Counted from the stretch's first letter, positions 1 to 13,870 are shown. The stretch: DNA of 64,000 bases from Rapana venosa (GCA_028751875.1 CM054167.1:19302559-19366558); one strand, 5' to 3'. Notes: generated by a model from the sequence alone, not told the origin. Numbers and translations are program-made.

Positions 1-60
1 ATCATCATCATCATCATCATCATCATAATCATCATCATCATCATAATCATCATAATAATA
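1..60. repeat. (ATC)n/(ATA)n microsatellite
   Basis: Uninterrupted ATC units with a few ATA variants fill the left edge of the window; the array probably continues outside it. Confidence 0.95.
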
Positions 61-267
61 TATGGAATTGCCTTTGTCATTGAGGAAAGTCTGTGTGAAG
101 TGTGCAGGAGAAATAACCATACTTCCAAGAATCTCTCCAAGCCTACTGCACCCATCATTTAACACACACACACACACACACACACACAGCTATTGCCACA
201 GATGTTTGCACATTTTTTAAAAATCCATGATGCTTGGTCTTTGAAAAAAATTGTCACACTAAATTGT

Positions 268-1063
268 TTATGCTTTTATCAGCATGCTGGGTACAACCTC
301 ACAAACACACACAGCCTCCCTCGAATCTTCGGCTAACTCATATTCAGTCTTTGCTGCGCTTAACATGGACTCTTTTTGCACTTTACATGCTAAATTATTC
401 ATCCTGTGATTCATTATGTTGAAAGAACCCTTGCCTGCAGGCTTAGGAAGATTCATGATGCCACAAAAAGTACTGAGTTCGGCAAAATCACCCCCAAGAC
501 ACCTAGTCGCAAATGTTGTACAACGGTTTACAAAATGACACTAAAATTGCCTTCAGTTATGATGGGGGTGTAGGAAATCCTTGCTGCTCTTTACAGTTTT
601 TATTACTGCAATGAAATGCAAGTTTACTACCAATACTCAAACAGTTGAACAGTACTGTGATAAAACAAAATACACAAAATAGCAGACTCATAATGTTACT
701 ATTCAGGACATCAATATCTATCAGCCTGTACACATCTAGCTCCTCACAAACACTTCTGTCTTCAAAATCAGAATCAGGCCTACTGTCATTCTTATCAGTT
801 TTATTATTCTCATCACTAGAATCTTCTGGAATGCTGTACATACTGAATAGTTTCTGCTCTGATCGAGCGGACGTGGCAGTGGCATCAATTAAGAACTTTT
901 GATTATGATTCATCTGATTCATCTTCACCACTAGGCCTTTTTCGCTTTTGTGGTCTGCTACATTCTCTGAACAATCATTAGTTTTCTGTCGATTTGCGAA
1001 TCTATTTCCATGAAATATACGTTAACAAGAACGTTTTCCTCTTCTTTGCTTGTAAGAAGGCAT
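268..1063 (-). pseudogene. Mutator-like transposase N-terminal region, degraded
   Basis: Three blocks of one protein lie in order on the minus strand in different frames. Block 1 (1063-1020) starts MPSYKQRRGKR and soon hits a stop. Block 2 (931-557) contains a run of acidic and Ser residues and then YRLIDIDVLNSNIMSLL followed by KLAFHC and CSNKNCKE. Block 3 (about 535-268) contains RCLGGDFAELSTFCGIMNLP and then a Lys-rich helix with KESMLSAA. This order (basic start, RLID..IL.....L, C..C, then TFCGIMNLP) is what I know from Mutator-like transposases common in molluscs and cnidarians. The catalytic DDE part, expected further along, is missing. Stops and frame changes show that it is dead. Family assignment is from memory of the motifs. 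Confidence 0.65.
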
Positions 1064-2810
1064 GGCTTAGTCAGAAACCACCAATAACATCCTAAAATGT
1101 AGCAAAGAACATTTAACCCTCTTGTTGCTGGATTCTACAGAGCTAAACTGCCTGTAGATTTTGAATTCTTTGAAGGTTTTCTACCTCCATCTGACTTACT
1201 TTACTCCTAAGACAATTGTGTGTGTGCATGACAAGTTATCAAGCTGAAATTTTGTCACAAGCTAGGTATGTCTTTGTACTTGCATTTAGGCGCAAGTTTA
1301 TGTGTCTGGTCACCAGATGTCTTGTCATTGTCACCCTATTTGTCACCAATCACAGGTAAAAATATGGTATATGTGATAAAACAGCAAATTCTGCATGGGT
1401 TTGACAATAGTTCAAGCATGTTAGTGTCGAATAAGGAAGTGATGCCCAGCTGATGTGTTTACCAATAGTTATGTGCAATAGTACTTCAAGGTTGTGTCAC
1501 ACAATGTCCCCATAGCACCTGTTGTTTTATGGTATGTCTCGAGGAGACAGAAGTTTTGTTTAACTATTTTTTCTTTTGAAAACAAGTCATATTCAATCAA
1601 CATGTGACCTTTATACTGCAGTTCATATCTGCGTGTGCCACCACATATTTGTTAAATGTACAGAAGTGTATTATTGTACATGACTGTCACACTGTCACCA
1701 GTGTCACAGCACAGGTGTGACAAATTCGAAACAACACAGAACTTCTGTAACCCTACAAAATTTTAATGTTGGTAGTCTCTAAAGTAGTCGTAGTGGTGGC
1801 ACAGGATCACATCACATCACAAAAAGCACAAATTATGGATGTGTGTGTGTGGGGGGGGATTGCTCTCACCTGTCGAACCTTGGCAGACAGGAGACCTATT
1901 TTATTTTCTTTCTTGCTATTTTCATTATCAGCATATCTGTTCGTTTCTGCCATTGCAGTTTCAAAGCAAAAGTGTGGCAACAATGAGAAAACAGTCAAAA
2001 GGCATCGTTTTCAGGCGTCTATGCCGCGGACCGGCCGGGAGGTCAAATTTCTCCACAGTTCCTGTGTGTGTAGCACAGGTCAGGAATGTGCCCTGTAGCA
2101 CGTTATTTTCAGGCTCACTCTTCTCCCTAACTGCAGCATTTCCTTCCTCCTCTTCCTCGTAAGTGTTTAATATCAGACTCACTTAACAATTCTCGTTCAA
2201 ATGTTTCTACTTCCAAGACAATAACATTCAATTTATCATCTCGCTAATCAGATGAATCGTCTGCTACTAAAGAAAACGCCTTTTTTTTCCCGCCACGCTG
2301 CACCATTCAAAAGCGTTCGGTCGCTGGCTGTTATTTCTTCCTTCCCTCCCCACTACATGCATGTTAGTGGTCTAAATTTATCACTGGCACCGTCTGACAC
2401 CCTCCCTGCATGGCGCCACCAATTTTCAGACATATAGTGTGAGAACCACAAGATCTGTGTGTGATGGAAAAGTACTGCCCACGTGGGCAGCACCAACTGC
2501 GGTCGTATTGGAATCTAGCAGCAGCCACTGTCGGCTGCGGCCGGATCGGGGACAAAAGGGTTAAATTACTCACTTTCGACCACAATACACAGGGGACGTC
2601 ACGTGCACATGGAAAAATAACTCCGCTACAGTCAAAAATGCCTTGTGTTGTCAGTTACATATAAAACTGAGCCGAATTTTTGTGAGCAAATCAACATTTT
2701 GTGACTAACACCTACTCGTATATGTTTGGATATCTCAATACTGTGTAAGTTTGGGAAAGACAAATTGCTAGGGATGAAACTAGATAGATTTATGTACAAA
2801 AGGATATGCA
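1064..2810. other. Spacer without recognised feature
   Basis: No exon with splice borders, no SINE boxes and no long repeat seen on either strand. Short open frames exist (for example 1766-2098) but have no coding character and overlap each other on both strands. Confidence 0.5.
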
Positions 2811-2890
2811 TTAATAATAATAATAATAATAATAATGTATGGAATTTATATAGCGCTGAATCTTGTAAAGCAACAAATCAAAGCACATAC
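2811..2890 (-). mobile_element. L2-like LINE 3' end (Tb module)
   Basis: (TAA)n followed on the plus strand by TGGAATTTATATAGCGCTG and AAAGCAACAAATCAAAGC. Read on the minus strand this is a LINE 3' end closing with (TTA)n. The same block ends the RT fragment at 9387 and several SINE copies. Confidence 0.75.
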
Positions 2891-3149
2891 ATATTCAAAA
2901 AAGTAATTAAAATTTTTTTTCTTAGGTGATACTGACCCCTTAAACCAATACCTGTCAAAGGTTTTGGCCTGGGCCAACAATGGTTCCGTGGTAAAGTTGT
3001 GTCAATACTATCGACATTAATTTACTTGGACGAGACATTCAGAGTCGCTTGCTCTGTTCTCAATAATAATTGCAGAAGAGACCTTATTTCATAGTAGGGA
3101 CCCAGTTAATACCTTCTTCAAAAACTTTTTTTTCTTCCTCAACCCTGAT

Positions 3150-3288
3150 CCCTCTGTGTGTATGTGTGTGTGTGTGTGTGTGTGTAAGTGTTCAGGAGAA
3201 AAGATGCATGCCTAAATCACAAAAAAGTAACAGTAAGCAGACGATAGATTAAAGAAAAAATTGCAAACCCCAACCCCTTTTTTTCTCA

Positions 3289-3325
<37 letters not shown>

Positions 3326-3677
3326 ACGCGCGCGCGCGCGCGTGTGTGTGAACAAAATTTAGAACACTGCGAGCACAACGGAGACTAGGTATAAATGAAA
3401 AATAAGCACATGATTGATTATTCATTAGCTTGGAAAGAAAAGAAAAAGAAAAAAAGGATAAAACTGATCACATGATTTTGTAAGCAATTAGAACTTTGAA
3501 GAAATCACACACACACACACACACACACAAGCTTCGGTGTGCTTTCATGAGACGTGAGCAGCCAGAGGCTATTAAAACAATTGCAAATGAAGGGTTTGGT
3601 TTTTGTGTGAGTGTGTGTGTGTGGGGGGGGGGGGGGGGGGGGGTTGGGTTTGTTTATTTGGGGGATGGCATGCACTG

Positions 3678-3715
<38 letters not shown>

Positions 3716-4009
3716 GAGAGAGAAACAGAGAGACAGAGACAGACAGATAGAGACAGAGACAGACAGATAGAGACAGAGGCAGGCAGTAAGAGAGGACAGA
3801 GAGACAGAGAAAGACAGAGACAAAGGGACAGAGAGAGGGACAGACTGACAGACAAAAAAGAGGGGAAAAGGAAAAACAACAACAGCGACACTGAGACAAA
3901 CGGAATCAAAGGATGATAAAGAGTCTAAGAGACAGCCAAAATATAGGGCGAGATTGTGAATATATAACTAGCATCCAAAATATTTTCAAAAATCGAATAA
4001 TCAGCTGAG

Positions 4010-4058
<49 letters not shown>
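3150..4058. repeat. Cluster of simple repeats
   Basis: (TG)n at 3152-3184; (TG)n running into (CG)n and back at 3294-3350; (CA)n at 3507-3529; (TG)n then a ~20-base G run at 3607-3644; (GA)n with CAGA variants at 3680-3845; (CA)n at 4012-4058. All long open frames here are repeat translations. Confidence 0.95.
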
Positions 4059-4059
<1 letters not shown>

Positions 4060-4999
4060 CTTCCAGCATCTACAGTTTTTAGTATGTTTGATACAAAAGT
4101 GAAACCAATCCTCCTCTATGGTTCTGAAATTTGGGGTTTTCAGCAGTATCATGATATTGAAAATATACAGGTAAAAATTTGCAAAATGGTCCTGGGTGTT
4201 GGCAGAGATGTTAAAAATAATATTTGCCTTGGCGATTGTGGTAGATATCCCATTTTTGTTGACACTGTTACCAGAGTAATCAAATATTGGCTAAAAATTT
4301 TGGATATGCCTGATCATAGATATCCCAGACAATGCTACAATATGTTGTGTAGACAGGATGAAGCAGGGAGAATAAATTGGATAACATATGTTAGAAAGAT
4401 TTTATGCACCCACGGATTTGGTTATGTTTGGACAATGCAAAATTGTGGTAATTCCTCATCCTTCATGAAAGAATTCCAAATACGAATACAAGATGTGTAC
4501 CAACAAAAATGGCATGACTCTCTATCAGCATACCTTGACTACTTAGATTATCACCCGATTATTTGTAGAGCAAATTATGTATGTGAAGTAGAATCTTTAG
4601 AATACCGTAGAGGTATATGTTTACTGAGGTCAAACAGATTACCTTTAAATGGAATTTCACGTTATGGCAAACCGATTACTGATCCATTCTGCTCTCAGTG
4701 TGATGGCCAACAAATTGAAGATGTTTGTCACTTTTTACTTGTATGCCCAAAATATGCTGTATTGCGAAGAAAATGTATTCCTCTGTATTATTACAGATTT
4801 CCATCGAATCTGAAAGTGCAGCTTCTTTGTATGAACACTAAACCTAGTTTGATGCCTAAAGTTGGATTATTTCTTACTAAATGTTTAGATATCAGAAGTA
4901 AGGATGTTCACCTTACATGAAAGTATATGATTAACTGTTGTTCCTATGGGCCATATGGCCTGCAAAAACTGAATTAAAATTATTGTTATTGTTATTGTT
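4060..4999 (+). mobile_element. 5'-truncated non-LTR retrotransposon (LINE)
   Basis: The element begins abruptly next to a (CA)n tract, carries the C-terminal part of a reverse-transcriptase ORF, and ends with a short GGCC-inverted pair, GAATTAAA and an (ATTGTT)n tail at about 4972-4999. The 5' truncation is typical of target-primed reverse transcription. The tail merges into the next microsatellite. Confidence 0.8.
4084..4920 (+). pseudogene. LINE ORF2 C-terminal fragment (after the RT core)
   Basis: A 278-residue open frame starts MFDTKVKPILLYGSEIWG; the phrase LLYGSEIW marks the thumb region that follows the RT catalytic core in CR1/Jockey/L2-group LINEs. The catalytic aspartates (YADD) and the endonuclease would lie upstream and are absent, so no activity is possible. 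Around residues 203-222 there is a CxxC-x9-H-x4-C arrangement (CSQCDG ... CHFLLVCP), the usual C-terminal zinc-knuckle-like motif of these ORFs. The frame is unbroken to its stop, which suggests a fairly young insertion. The Met is only the first internal one. It is not a host gene. Confidence 0.8.
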
Positions 5000-5695
<696 letters not shown>

Positions 5696-5969
5696 TTGAA
5701 AATTTCACATACAATGTCAATGGATGGTCTAATATAGCATTTTAGAATGTTCTTTTCATTATTTTAGTTATTGCTTATTGGTTCCTATTGTTCATCCTTG
5801 TTATTACTTTGTGTTCATTTTGAAACTGAGTTTACGTCAGAGCTTAAAGTCGTATCCGTTCATAAGAGCTCATTTTTTGTTTTTTTGTTTTCATTACGTT
5901 AAATGCATCATGTGATTTTTCTTGTATTTATTTGTATTTACAAAAGAAAGTCGTGTATAACCCCCCTTG

Positions 5970-6245
5970 TCAATAGGCCACTTTGGGCAATGACAATAAA
6001 TTGGTCAAAGCGTCAAAGCGTCTCCCCCCCTCTCTCCCCTCACACACACACACTCTCTCTGTCTCTCCCCCTCCCTCCTCCCTCTCTCGCTCTTTCTTCC
6101 ACCCCCCACCCACCCCCCATCTCTCTCTCCATCACTCTCTTTCCCTTTACGTTTGATGCTGTGATCTATACGTACCCACTACCCGAAACATGTTTTGTAT
6201 AGTGGCCTAAGGCCGAAGTACAATAAAACTTTTCAGTGTTCAGTG
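5970..6245 (+). mobile_element. Two LINE 3'-end remnants
   Basis: At 5975-6020 AGGCCACTTTGGGC is followed by ACAATAAA, and at 6203-6245 GGCCTAAGGCC is followed by TACAATAAA. Both look like the last ~40 bases of LINEs (short inverted GGCC pair, AATAAA, short direct repeats such as TCAAAGCG and CAGTGTT). CT-rich DNA lies between them. Confidence 0.5.
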
Positions 6246-6857
6246 TTCTCTTTCCCTTTCTCCTCCTCCCTCTCTCCCTCTCCACCTCTCTGTCTGTCTG
6301 TCTGTCTGTCTTTCTTTCTTCACTCACTTCTCAAGGCCCAGTTCAACCCCTGACCCCTAGCAGTGTCCAGTTCTGTCGTCTGGTTCAGACACAAGGAGGA
6401 AATGACGGTTTCTGGTTCGCCCTTGTCTTTTGACGGCAACAACAACAACCCCCCAGCCGACAGTTGCACAGTAGAGGGGAACAAAGACATCATCGTCGTC
6501 ACCACCACCACCAGCGCAGAGTTTTCCCAGCATGTCCGACTCTTATCCATCTTCTATGCTGATGAAGAAATCCCAAACCCCAAAAAATCCTGGCAAATTG
6601 TCAACCCCCCCAAAAAACAACAACAACACCAAAACAAACAACAACAACCAAACAACACACCAACAAAACAAACAAAAGAAGTGGCCTTATTAGGTTGGCT
6701 GAATTGATAATTGCTGCAGTAACCCAAAACAACAACAAAACAAAATGCAAAAACAAAAAACAAACAAACTAACAACAACAAAACCCACCACAAAATACAA
6801 CAACAAAAGTACGAAAAAGATTAATCTCGATACAAAGTTATCCCTGAAGTTTGAATA
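6246..6857. other. Spacer; CT-rich then CAA-rich DNA
   Basis: 6240-6330 is CT-rich and 6600-6800 is (CAA)-rich. Between them the plus strand is open (6363-6707) with a non-repetitive stretch at about 6400-6580, but no splice borders or family can be seen. Confidence 0.4.
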
Positions 6858-7135
6858 GGGCTACCTTCATGGTGGACAATAACGGTCGTCACATACGCAG
6901 AATCTCACTCGGATGAGACTATAAACCGTGTGTGAGGCCCCGTGTGCGAACGCACGCGGAACATCTTGCGCAGCACACGTTAAATCCTGTTTCGCTTTTC
7001 GTAAGCCATTGTGCCCCGGTGGGAACAGATGACAAAATTCACAAAACTGTATACACACGGGGACTAGATGTTTTATATTAAAAAAAAAGCACACGAGTGT
7101 TTATTCCATTACCGTCGATATAAAAGAACTTTAAA
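6858..7135 (+). mobile_element. R5 remnant joined to S1 core with Ta tail
   Basis: 6858-6911 matches R5 (GGGCTACCTTCATGGTGG, then CAGAATCTCAC); it runs directly into the S1 core (GGATGAGACTATAAACCG at 6911) and ends with the Ta tail (TTATTCCATTACCGTCGATA). The tRNA head is missing. Confidence 0.75.
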
Positions 7136-7955
7136 AAATTCAAAACCCTTTCTTCTTAGAAAAAACAGTTTAATCTCCAATTGGTGGTACAGAACAAAGC
7201 AACATAAATGAATGTTTAAGTAGGCCTATCTGTCATAAAGTCCAAATGTTTTGGCTGATAAGAATCCCAGCACACTTCACAAACAGAAGCTAAAAATAGC
7301 TCTGCTGCAGTAGCACAACAAACAACAACAAAAACCACTAAAAAAAAAAAAATCTTAAAGTGATGAATACAGACCGAAAAGAACAAAAACCTAGAAAATC
7401 GTTCCAAGTTGCACAAAAAGAAAGTAAAAATGGCGATAAGGCTTAGCTGACGCTTTTTATCATTACGTCTAGCAACTGATCTCTAGCATGATCCAACGTT
7501 GAAAAATCCACCAGTTTCTCTCGTTATTTGCAAACAGTCACTGATGATTTACTTTACATCAGTCAACAAGTGTTTGTTGACATCAAACAACTGCTGAAAA
7601 AACCGTTACAAAACCATCGCTCGAGTCCAGCACAGATCTAGAAATTCAACGTTAAAAATACACCACGTATCCTGTTGCTTTTATATATATACAACGCTAC
7701 TAGCTCCCCGACATTGATCAAAGGGACACAAAAAATGTTTCTGTTTCAGCAGTTGATGTCAGCAGTATTAGCAACGCAACACGCTTCAGTGATTCAGCGG
7801 GGCGATCAAATTATTCACGACATTCATGTGATCATGATAAACATAATAATTATATTCATCTAATATGAGAAAAACGAAATCGACATTCATTTTGTTGGAA
7901 TTTTGAACGAAAATTATACAGGTGGAATACTGATTGAGATGCAAAGTAGCTGATA
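7136..7955. other. Spacer without recognised feature
   Basis: AT-rich, no repeat family or exon recognised. Confidence 0.45.
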
Positions 7956-7959
7956 CCTG

Positions 7960-8000
<41 letters not shown>

Positions 8001-8033
8001 GGTGGTGTGAGTGAGTGTGTGTGTGTGTGTGTG

Positions 8034-8064
<31 letters not shown>

Positions 8065-8312
8065 TGTGTGTGTGTGTGTGTGTGTGTGCGTGCGGTGTGG
8101 TGTGTGGTGTGGTGTGTGTGCGCGCGCGCGCGCGCGCGCGCGCGCGGTGTGTGTGTGTGTGTGTGTTGTACTAGTATAGTAGTAGTAGTAGTAGTAGTAG
8201 TGTGTGTGTGCGTGCATACATGAATACGTCCTAATAACAAAAAGAAAACAGTATACATGTAACATAACAAGTTAATGATAGTGTGTGTGTGGTTTATAGT
8301 CTCATCCGAAGG

Positions 8313-8349
<37 letters not shown>

Positions 8350-8430
8350 AAGAGTAATAACAAGGGAAATACACAAATAGTATTCTTAACATAAACAGTG
8401 TGTGTGTGTGTGTGTGTGCAGTGTGTGTGG
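7960..8430. repeat. (TG)n/(CG)n arrays and (AGT)n
   Basis: Long alternating purine-pyrimidine stretch: (TG)n with CG blocks at 8032-8045 and 8119-8146, (TAG)n at 8178-8200, further (TG)n at 8279-8345 and 8398-8420. Confidence 0.95.
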
Positions 8431-9127
8431 TCACGTCTCCTCTATCTATTCCCTACCATTTTTTCCCTTTGTAATTTCCTTCTGTAACCGAACTCCGCGA
8501 CCAGCCCTAGTGGTATGCATATTTGTATGCGCTCTATAACAAAAATCACGTGCTTATTCTTTCATTTGTTGATTGATATTTTGATAAACTCTATTTTAAA
8601 AAAACCCATTAATGATCTATTCTTTCATTGATCTACTGATAATTTTGTTTAATGAACTCTATAAAATCTTTCTTTTTCAGGCGCATACTTTGTGTGAATT
8701 ATTCACTCCATTATTTATTTATTCACTTTGAGATCTTCATTTTCATCTTCATGTATCTTTAAGCTGGGGGGGGGGGGGGGGGGGGGGACAGAAGGGAGGG
8801 AATAACAGACCCAAAAAACCCTAAAGGTACTTGGTTCGTACTAATGAAATTTACTTTTTTGGAGAAAGGGGGGTGGGGGTGGGGGATGGGGGAGGGCAGG
8901 GGGTGGTGATGGTGGTGGTGATGCTTCATATTCTGTAATGTTCCCATCCTACTGTTCCCACGCCGCTCGGTTCAATTTCCCAGCCAAAACCATACTCAGA
9001 TTTGATACGTCGCATCCTCTCAGGGTCGTAAGTCCATAGGGAGTCCCTCAAAGTCAGGCCGCCTTCGGGCCACAAGCCAGAGGGGCCCTGCTCTGCTAAT
9101 GAGTTCCTTTTGGGGGGAGTGTACAGT
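8431..9127. other. Spacer with G runs
   Basis: A run of about 21 G at 8766-8787 and GGGGGT/GGTGAT-rich DNA at 8868-8922. No gene seen. Confidence 0.5.
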
Positions 9128-9270
9128 GGTGCATACACAAAAATCTTACCATTTATGAACCTCGGAGCTCTAGCCGATGAACATCCCTCCCCCTACAGAC
9201 AGACAGAGAGAGGGAGAGAGAGGGGGGGAAGAGAGAGAGAGAGAGGGAGAGAAAGAGAGAGGGAAAGAGG

Positions 9271-9347
<77 letters not shown>
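9128..9347 (+). repeat. R5 end followed by (GA)n
   Basis: 9140-9183 holds the R5 end (AATCTTACCATTTATGAACC, then GGAGCTCTAGCC). A (GA)n array with GGGA variants follows, 9195-9347. Confidence 0.7.
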
Positions 9348-9348
<1 letters not shown>

Positions 9349-9386
9349 TCGAAAGATTTACTCACAAAAAGACCATTGGCGCGTAC

Positions 9387-9419
<33 letters not shown>

Positions 9420-10080
9420 GGAACTTATATAGCGCTGTATCTTGCACAGACAAATCAAAGCGCTTGCACTCAACTCATTCTTACACAGTCATGCAACCAA
9501 TAGCAAGTAATAGTTCTAACAAGTCCAAATGCACACACACACACACACACACACACCACACACAGGTTATACACTTTGGCAAGGTGATGGAATCTTTGGC
9601 TGTTGAAAAGCAGGGATAGCTATGAAATGAAACAGGAGAGGAAATTCTTAGGTTTGAAACAAATATGTCTTGAGGCCAGATTTAAAAGTGTCACAAGAAG
9701 GTCTTTGGCGAAGAGATATAGGGAGGCTATTCCAAATCGATGGACCAGAAACAGAGAAAGAGCGACGGCCAACAGTGGACTGGTTGAATCTAGGTATTTG
9801 TAAGCACAAGGAATCTGCAGCAGAGCGAAGGGAACGAGAAGGGGTGTACAGGTGGAGACATTCACAGAGGAAGGAGGGTGCTGTTTTGTGGAGACATTTG
9901 TAACAGAGGGTACTGATCTTATAGTTTATTCTTTGTGGCACAGGCAGCCAGTGGAGAGATCGCAAGAGAGGGGTAATGTGCTCAGATTTTTTCTTTCTGA
10001 TGACTAGTCGAGCTTCAGAGTTTTGAATACGTTGAAGGGAGTGGATAGATGAAGGGGGTTGGCAAACTGCTTAGTATTTT
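9387..10080 (-). mobile_element. L2/CR1-group LINE 3' fragment
   Basis: On the minus strand an RT C-terminus (10075-9648) is followed by a 3' UTR with a (TG)n tract, and the end AGCGCTATATAAGTTCCATT plus (TTA)n at 9421-9387. It supplies the source for the Tb tail seen on SINEs. The second copy of this 3' region is at 51890-52530. Confidence 0.85.
9648..10075 (-). pseudogene. LINE reverse transcriptase, extreme C-terminus
   Basis: The frame reads SIHSLQRIQNSEARLV, then HITPLLRSLHWLPVPQRI, LHLYTPSRSLRS and finally SIWNSLPISLR with FKSGLKTYLF. The phrases QRIQN.AARL, LHWLPV..RI, YTPSRSLRS and WNSLP..LR are the hallmark end of CR1/L2/Rex-type RT proteins. The 5' part, including the RT core and endonuclease, is lost; a (GA)n tract starts about 50 bases upstream. 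Inactive fragment. Confidence 0.85.
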
Positions 10081-10127
10081 AGTGAGAAAAATAAGTAACA
10101 CACAAAAAGCCAAAATGTTCTTGAATA

Positions 10128-11030
<903 letters not shown>

Positions 11031-11334
11031 CACACGCACGTGAAAGCGTACGTGTCTGTATCTATGTGTGTAGCCTATGTGTGTGTGTACGTGAACTTGA
11101 TATGGATGCGTGTTGTAAGCCTGTTTAGAGCAGGATTTTCCAGACAGAAATCTTTTTCGCTGGACATCTGGCCTAATTCCATGCTTTTAGCATTCTTACC
11201 TGCGCTAAGCGTTCCTGCCCTGAAATCGTGTAGAATTTGAAAACACGAACCTCCATCACAATGTCTTCATCGTCTCATGTTTTCCTGCTATAGTATAACT
11301 CCTTGAGTTAAGAGTCATTGGGGGTACTTCACTG

Positions 11335-11925
<591 letters not shown>

Positions 11926-12179
11926 TCCTCTCAACTAAAACACCACAGAATTGTTTTCTCAATTATTCATACAGCCTTGTCCCACTGTAGGTTCACAATA
12001 ACAGCTACTGGGACAGCGTTGGATGTTTGTTCACAAAGTCACGAAAAGAAACCTCCTCTTATAAATCCATGGCCGGCCGGCATGTTTTCACTTGAGACTG
12101 GATGTAGGTTGTACGATGTACGCTTACAGATGTACGCTTTGCAAGCGAAAACCGTTCTCTCAACACACATACCCACCCC

Positions 12180-12395
12180 ACAACAAGGTTGCACACACAC
12201 ACACACACACACTCACCCTAAAAGGCCTTACCCACCCAACACGTTTTCTTCTCCAAAGTCACGCGCGAAATGCAATGTGCCAAGCGTGGAAAAAAATACG
12301 GCATGCACGATTTCGCAAATTCTACCCAGGCATGAACCCTCAACCGCAACCGCCACCCTCCCCACCCCCATCTGTGTGTGTGTGTGTGTGTGTCT
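12180..12395. repeat. Short (CA)n and (TG)n tracts
   Basis: (CA)n at 12191-12212 and (TG)n at 12371-12392, with nothing else recognised in 11930-12476. Confidence 0.8.
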
Positions 12396-12476
12396 TTAAG
12401 CGAGGTCATTGTCAGAAGTAGTTCTGGGTGGAATAAGGATTCATACAGGGATTATGTACAATTTTGTTTTGGTCGT

Positions 12477-12534
12477 TTCTCGGCTAGAGCTCCAAGGATT
12501 ACCAATAGTGAGATTTCGCGTATGCGACTGTCTT
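12477..12534 (-). mobile_element. R5 fragment
   Basis: TCTCGGCTAGAGCTCCAAGG, then CCAATAGTGAGATTTCGCG: the end half of R5 directly beside the next SINE. Confidence 0.7.
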
Positions 12535-12857
12535 TAATAATAATAATAATAATAATAATAATGTATAGAATTTATATAGCGCTGAATCTTGTAAAGCAAC
12601 AAATCAAAGCGCTCAGATGACTTTTTATTTTTTAATTTTCTTTTCGAGGATAATGGAATAAGCATTCATGTGCTTTTTTTTTTTACATCCAGTCCCCGTT
12701 TGTATGCGGTTTTGTAAATTTTTTCATCTGTTCCCACCGGCACACAATGGCCTCCTCTTTCGAAAAGCGGAACAGGATTTAACGTGTGCGCAAGATGTTC
12801 TGCATGCGTTCGCACACGGACGGGGCCTCGGTTTATAGTCTCATCGAAGGACTTTGA
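12535..12857 (-). mobile_element. S1 core SINE with LINE (Tb) tail
   Basis: Read on the minus strand: S1 core (CGATGAGACTATAAACCG, then GCGCACACGTTAAATCCTG, then GTGGGAACAGATG) and Ta-like DNA around 12650-12690, closing with the L2 LINE end (GAGCGCTTTGATTTGTTGC, then TATAAATTC, then (TTA)n at 12535-12562). The tRNA head is absent. Confidence 0.75.
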
Positions 12858-12859
12858 AA

Positions 12860-13078
12860 CCATTAAGGTAGCCACACTTTGACTTCGGAGAAGGTGTCTC
12901 TGAACACAACACCCGTCTGTATGCGGTTTAAAAAACAATTCTTAATTTTGCCATCCGTTCCTACTAGCATGAAATGACCTAATCTTGCGAAAGGTGGAAC
13001 AGGTTTTTTAAAGGCGTACGCAAGATGTTTTGCGTGCATTTGCACATAGGGCCTCAGTTTATAGTCTCCGAGGGACTT
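12860..13078 (-). mobile_element. S1 core SINE with R5-type (Tg) tail
   Basis: A second, older minus-strand core (CCCTCGGAGACTATAAACTG) ends in GTGTTGTGTTCAGAGACACC and CCGAAGTCAAAGTGTGGC, which is the Tg/R5 start. It lies tail-to-head with the preceding SINE. Confidence 0.65.
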
Positions 13079-13079
13079 C

Positions 13080-13120
13080 TTTTTTTTTTTTTTTTTTTTT
13101 TTGGGGGGGGGGGGGGGGGC
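13080..13120. repeat. Poly(T)-poly(G) tract
   Basis: About 22 T followed by about 17 G. Confidence 0.9.
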
Positions 13121-13149
13121 GGAGTCAGTACTGATTTCTTATTTCTGGT

Positions 13150-13500
13150 CTAACACTCATACAGCAACTATTGTCTGTCACATGAGCGAAAATGTGCTGC
13201 GCTGCCGTTCAGCGCCTGACAAGTCAGGCCCAGCACATCCGACTTCGGCATGAGAGAGAATTGTTCCTTAATGTCTTTCTTGGACAACAAACAACCAACC
13301 AAACAAAAAAAAGGCAGGAGAATAGACCAAGAAGGCAGAAAATAGACAAGAAGGAGATGACGGGAAGGAAAAAAACCCCAACAAGGCAGAAACTGGAAAA
13401 AAAGAGGGATAGAAAAGAGGAGATTCCTAACACAGAATTTCCAGAAGGTGGGGGATGTTATTTTAAACTGACAGACCCCCGGCATCCCCACGGGATAGGG
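13150..13500 (-). mobile_element. R6 repeat, near full length
   Basis: On the minus strand: GGGATGCCGGGGGTCTGTC, CTTCTGGAAATTCTGTGTTAG, a pyrimidine-rich middle, then GGGCCTGACTTGTCAGGCGC, GCAGCGCAGCACATTTTCG and GACAATAGTTGCTG. Middle is a mix of CTTCCTGTC/TTGTTC units. Confidence 0.7.
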
Positions 13501-13870
13501 GGGGTGGAGGGGGGGGGGGAGGGGCAGCGATTGGTGGTGGTGGTGGTGGGGGGGGGGGGGGGGGGGTACACAGACAATGTACAGATTGTTCCATTCCACT
13601 GAAAAAAAACCCCAACACCACAGTTTAACGTAGATGAACTCAAAACGTTTTACAAGTGCAGTAGTCAGCTTTTGTCATGGACAGGAAAGGATGGGGGGGG
13701 GGGGGGGGGGGGGGGGGGGAGGAGGGGGGAGGGGTGAAGGTGGACATCATACCAATGACGTTATATCTATTTTACCAGATTTAGGGAAGGAGGGGGGGGG
13801 GGAAAGAGGTTCATAGCTTAGCGCAATCTTTTTTTTTTTTTTTTTTTGGGGGGGGGGGTATTTTTTTGTG
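13501..13870. repeat. G-rich tracts
   Basis: Several pure or near-pure G runs (13549-13566, 13694-13719, 13791-13801, 13847-13858) with GGTGGTG and GGAGGG DNA; poly(T) of 19 before the last. Confidence 0.9.

Noticed and set aside
4084..4920. Host gene of 278 codons
   Set aside because: The thumb motif LLYGSEIW, C-terminal CxxC..H..C and microsatellite tail identify a LINE fragment.
9648..9965. Short host protein on the minus strand
   Set aside because: LHWLPV and YTPSRSLRS phrases are the LINE RT end and the frame extends upstream past the Met.
13168..13599. Long open frames on both strands at 13.2-13.6 kb
   Set aside because: They overlap an R6 repeat and G runs; the same translation recurs with stops in other R6 copies.
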